Of a stretch of 64,000 bases of DNA, positions 63,298-64,000 are shown in pieces. Made by a program: the position numbers and the translations under genes. Position 1 is the stretch's first letter. Each line of letters begins with the position of its first letter. The DNA is from Porticoccus sp963974675 (GTDB taxonomy: Bacteria; Pseudomonadota; Gammaproteobacteria; Pseudomonadales; Porticoccaceae): positions 17,658 to 81,657 of the forward strand of contig CAXBDQ010000012.1 of the NCBI GenBank assembly GCA_963974675.1, given 5' to 3'. The notes under the pieces are model-generated. The model was given only the letters and a program-made list of their open reading frames with translations, was not told the DNA's origin and searched no databases.

Positions 63298-63846
63298 ATG
63301 ATAGATATAATTATAAATAATCAGATATTTATCACATGGTACTTTATTATATCTGGCTGGGAATTCATTAGAAAAAATGCTCATTTTATTTCAGCCAAAA
63401 CTGAGGCAAGAGGACTACTTGACTCAATTCTTGGGCTTACCAATGAAATTGAAGACGCAACACAGCTCATTTTTGACAACCCTTCAAAGGAACTTCTTAA
63501 GCGTCGAGGCGCTTTAAAAATTCAGTCAAAATTGACACACCTAGGTATAGCCTTAAATCAAGTTAGCCAAAGAAATGAAAAGTTTAGTGCGGCAGACGAA
63601 ATGAATGCCTTAAGAAAAATATTAGGAGCCGATTTTTTATATGGCTCACAACCAGATACAGACAAAGAATCATCGCTTATAGCATTTTCAACAGATTTAA
63701 GACAAGCCCTTGATAATCTCTCTAAGACCCTAGAGAAGCAATACCGTGACTCCTATAAACACCCTTTCGGCCAGAGTGGCTACAAAGAAGCCCTGCTATG
63801 GCCTATAAGTATTCTAAAAGCCATGCAGAAATGGCTAGAAAACTGA
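63298..63846 (+). CDS. Small membrane-anchored protein of the cassette, unknown function
   Basis: A 182-residue protein. Residues 3-22 (DIIINNQIFITWYFIISGWE) form one likely membrane helix; the rest is mainly helical, polar and cytosolic by the positive-inside rule (RKNAHFISAKTEARG follows). I recognise no domain or catalytic motif. It follows the STAS-like gene by 23 bases on the same strand, so it probably belongs to the same transcription unit. It could be the effector or sensor of the cassette. The ribosome site is poor. Confidence 0.65.
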   Translation: MIDIIINNQIFITWYFIISGWEFIRKNAHFISAKTEARGLLDSILGLTNEIEDATQLIFDNPSKELLKRRGALKIQSKLTHLGIALNQVSQRNEKFSAADEMNALRKILGADFLYGSQPDTDKESSLIAFSTDLRQALDNLSKTLEKQYRDSYKHPFGQSGYKEALLWPISILKAMQKWLEN

Positions 63847-64000
63847 TCTATACGCCCCAAATACTAGCCCCAAAAATAGAAGTCCAACTGGAATAGCAGA
63901 CCTTAGTTGCCCCAAATTAGCCCCAAAAACTAAAAATATTATATTAAATTATGGGGCTGACCCAGATAACTAAGCCGTATTATCTTTAACCCATTGTTTT
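63847..64000. repeat. Clustered CCCCAAA direct repeats at the window end
   Basis: GCCCCAAA occurs at 63854, 63867, 63909 and 63920, as two closely spaced pairs in which each second copy reads TAGCCCCAAAA, and an inverted copy GGGGCT lies at 63953-63958. Such short clustered repeats are seen at arm-type binding sites of tyrosine integrases, and a similar GGGGCACTT motif occurs near the tRNA (61798-61830). No gene is visible in this 154-base end piece. Confidence 0.5.

Overview
The window looks like chromosomal DNA of a Gram-negative gammaproteobacterium, probably a marine or environmental lineage near the Cellvibrionales/Pseudomonadales. Gene order supports this: murJ-ribF-ileS-lspA-fkpB-ispH next to type IV pilus genes, rplU-rpmA-obgE-proB facing ispB, an MFS gene beside ssb with uvrA further on, and tsaD facing rpsU-yqeY-dnaG-rpoD-tRNA-Ile(CAU). 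No genus can be named from the sequence alone.

Layout. (1) 1-4.96 kb: minor and major type IV pilus genes (pilX tail, a small secreted protein, pilY1, pilE), closed by a two-way terminator. (2) 5.0-12.5 kb, minus strand: a housekeeping operon for lipid II flipping, flavin synthesis, Ile-tRNA charging, lipoprotein maturation and isoprenoid synthesis. (3) 12.7-21.2 kb: rpsT, proB, obgE, rpmA, rplU, ispB, fabA-fabB, a GST-family protein and ssb. (4) 21.3-22.7 kb: an MFS transporter. (5) 22.8-45.5 kb: a surface-polysaccharide locus that separates the MFS gene from uvrA. It encodes GDP-mannose synthesis, a membrane sugar-nucleotide dehydratase plus initiating phosphosugar transferase, dTDP-L-rhamnose synthesis (rmlBDAC), an ABC exporter (wzm/wzt), a dTDP-3-acetamido-3,6-dideoxyhexose branch (ketoisomerase, aminotransferase, acyltransferase), several glycosyltransferases, a methyltransferase, a sulfotransferase and a module of two paralogous DegT aminotransferases plus a WbqC-family protein. 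The expected product is an ABC-exported O-antigen or capsule that may be sulfated. (6) 45.7-55.4 kb: uvrA, a gene-poor stretch with a small ORF and repeats, a repeat-bearing lipoprotein, cca, a pteridine-reductase-like SDR, an hsp20 gene behind a textbook sigma-32 promoter, a DksA-like zinc protein, an FMN dehydrogenase, folK and folB. (7) 55.4-61.8 kb: tsaD, rpsU, yqeY, dnaG, rpoD, tRNA-Ile(CAU). (8) 61.8-64.0 kb: directly behind the tRNA, a three-gene cassette unlike the housekeeping genes before it.

The best candidate for an undescribed system is that last cassette. It combines a GHKL-type ATPase carrying an N-terminal STAS-like region, a separate 101-residue STAS-like (DUF4325-type) protein, and a small protein with one predicted membrane segment. 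It sits where genomic islands commonly integrate and is followed by clustered short direct repeats. The domain pairing resembles partner switching (anti-sigma kinase with STAS antagonist), but its role is unknown. Further points of interest are in-frame or tandem repeats in three places, alternative hairpins in the rml leader, a nested hairpin upstream of cca, and the chemistry of the polysaccharide locus.
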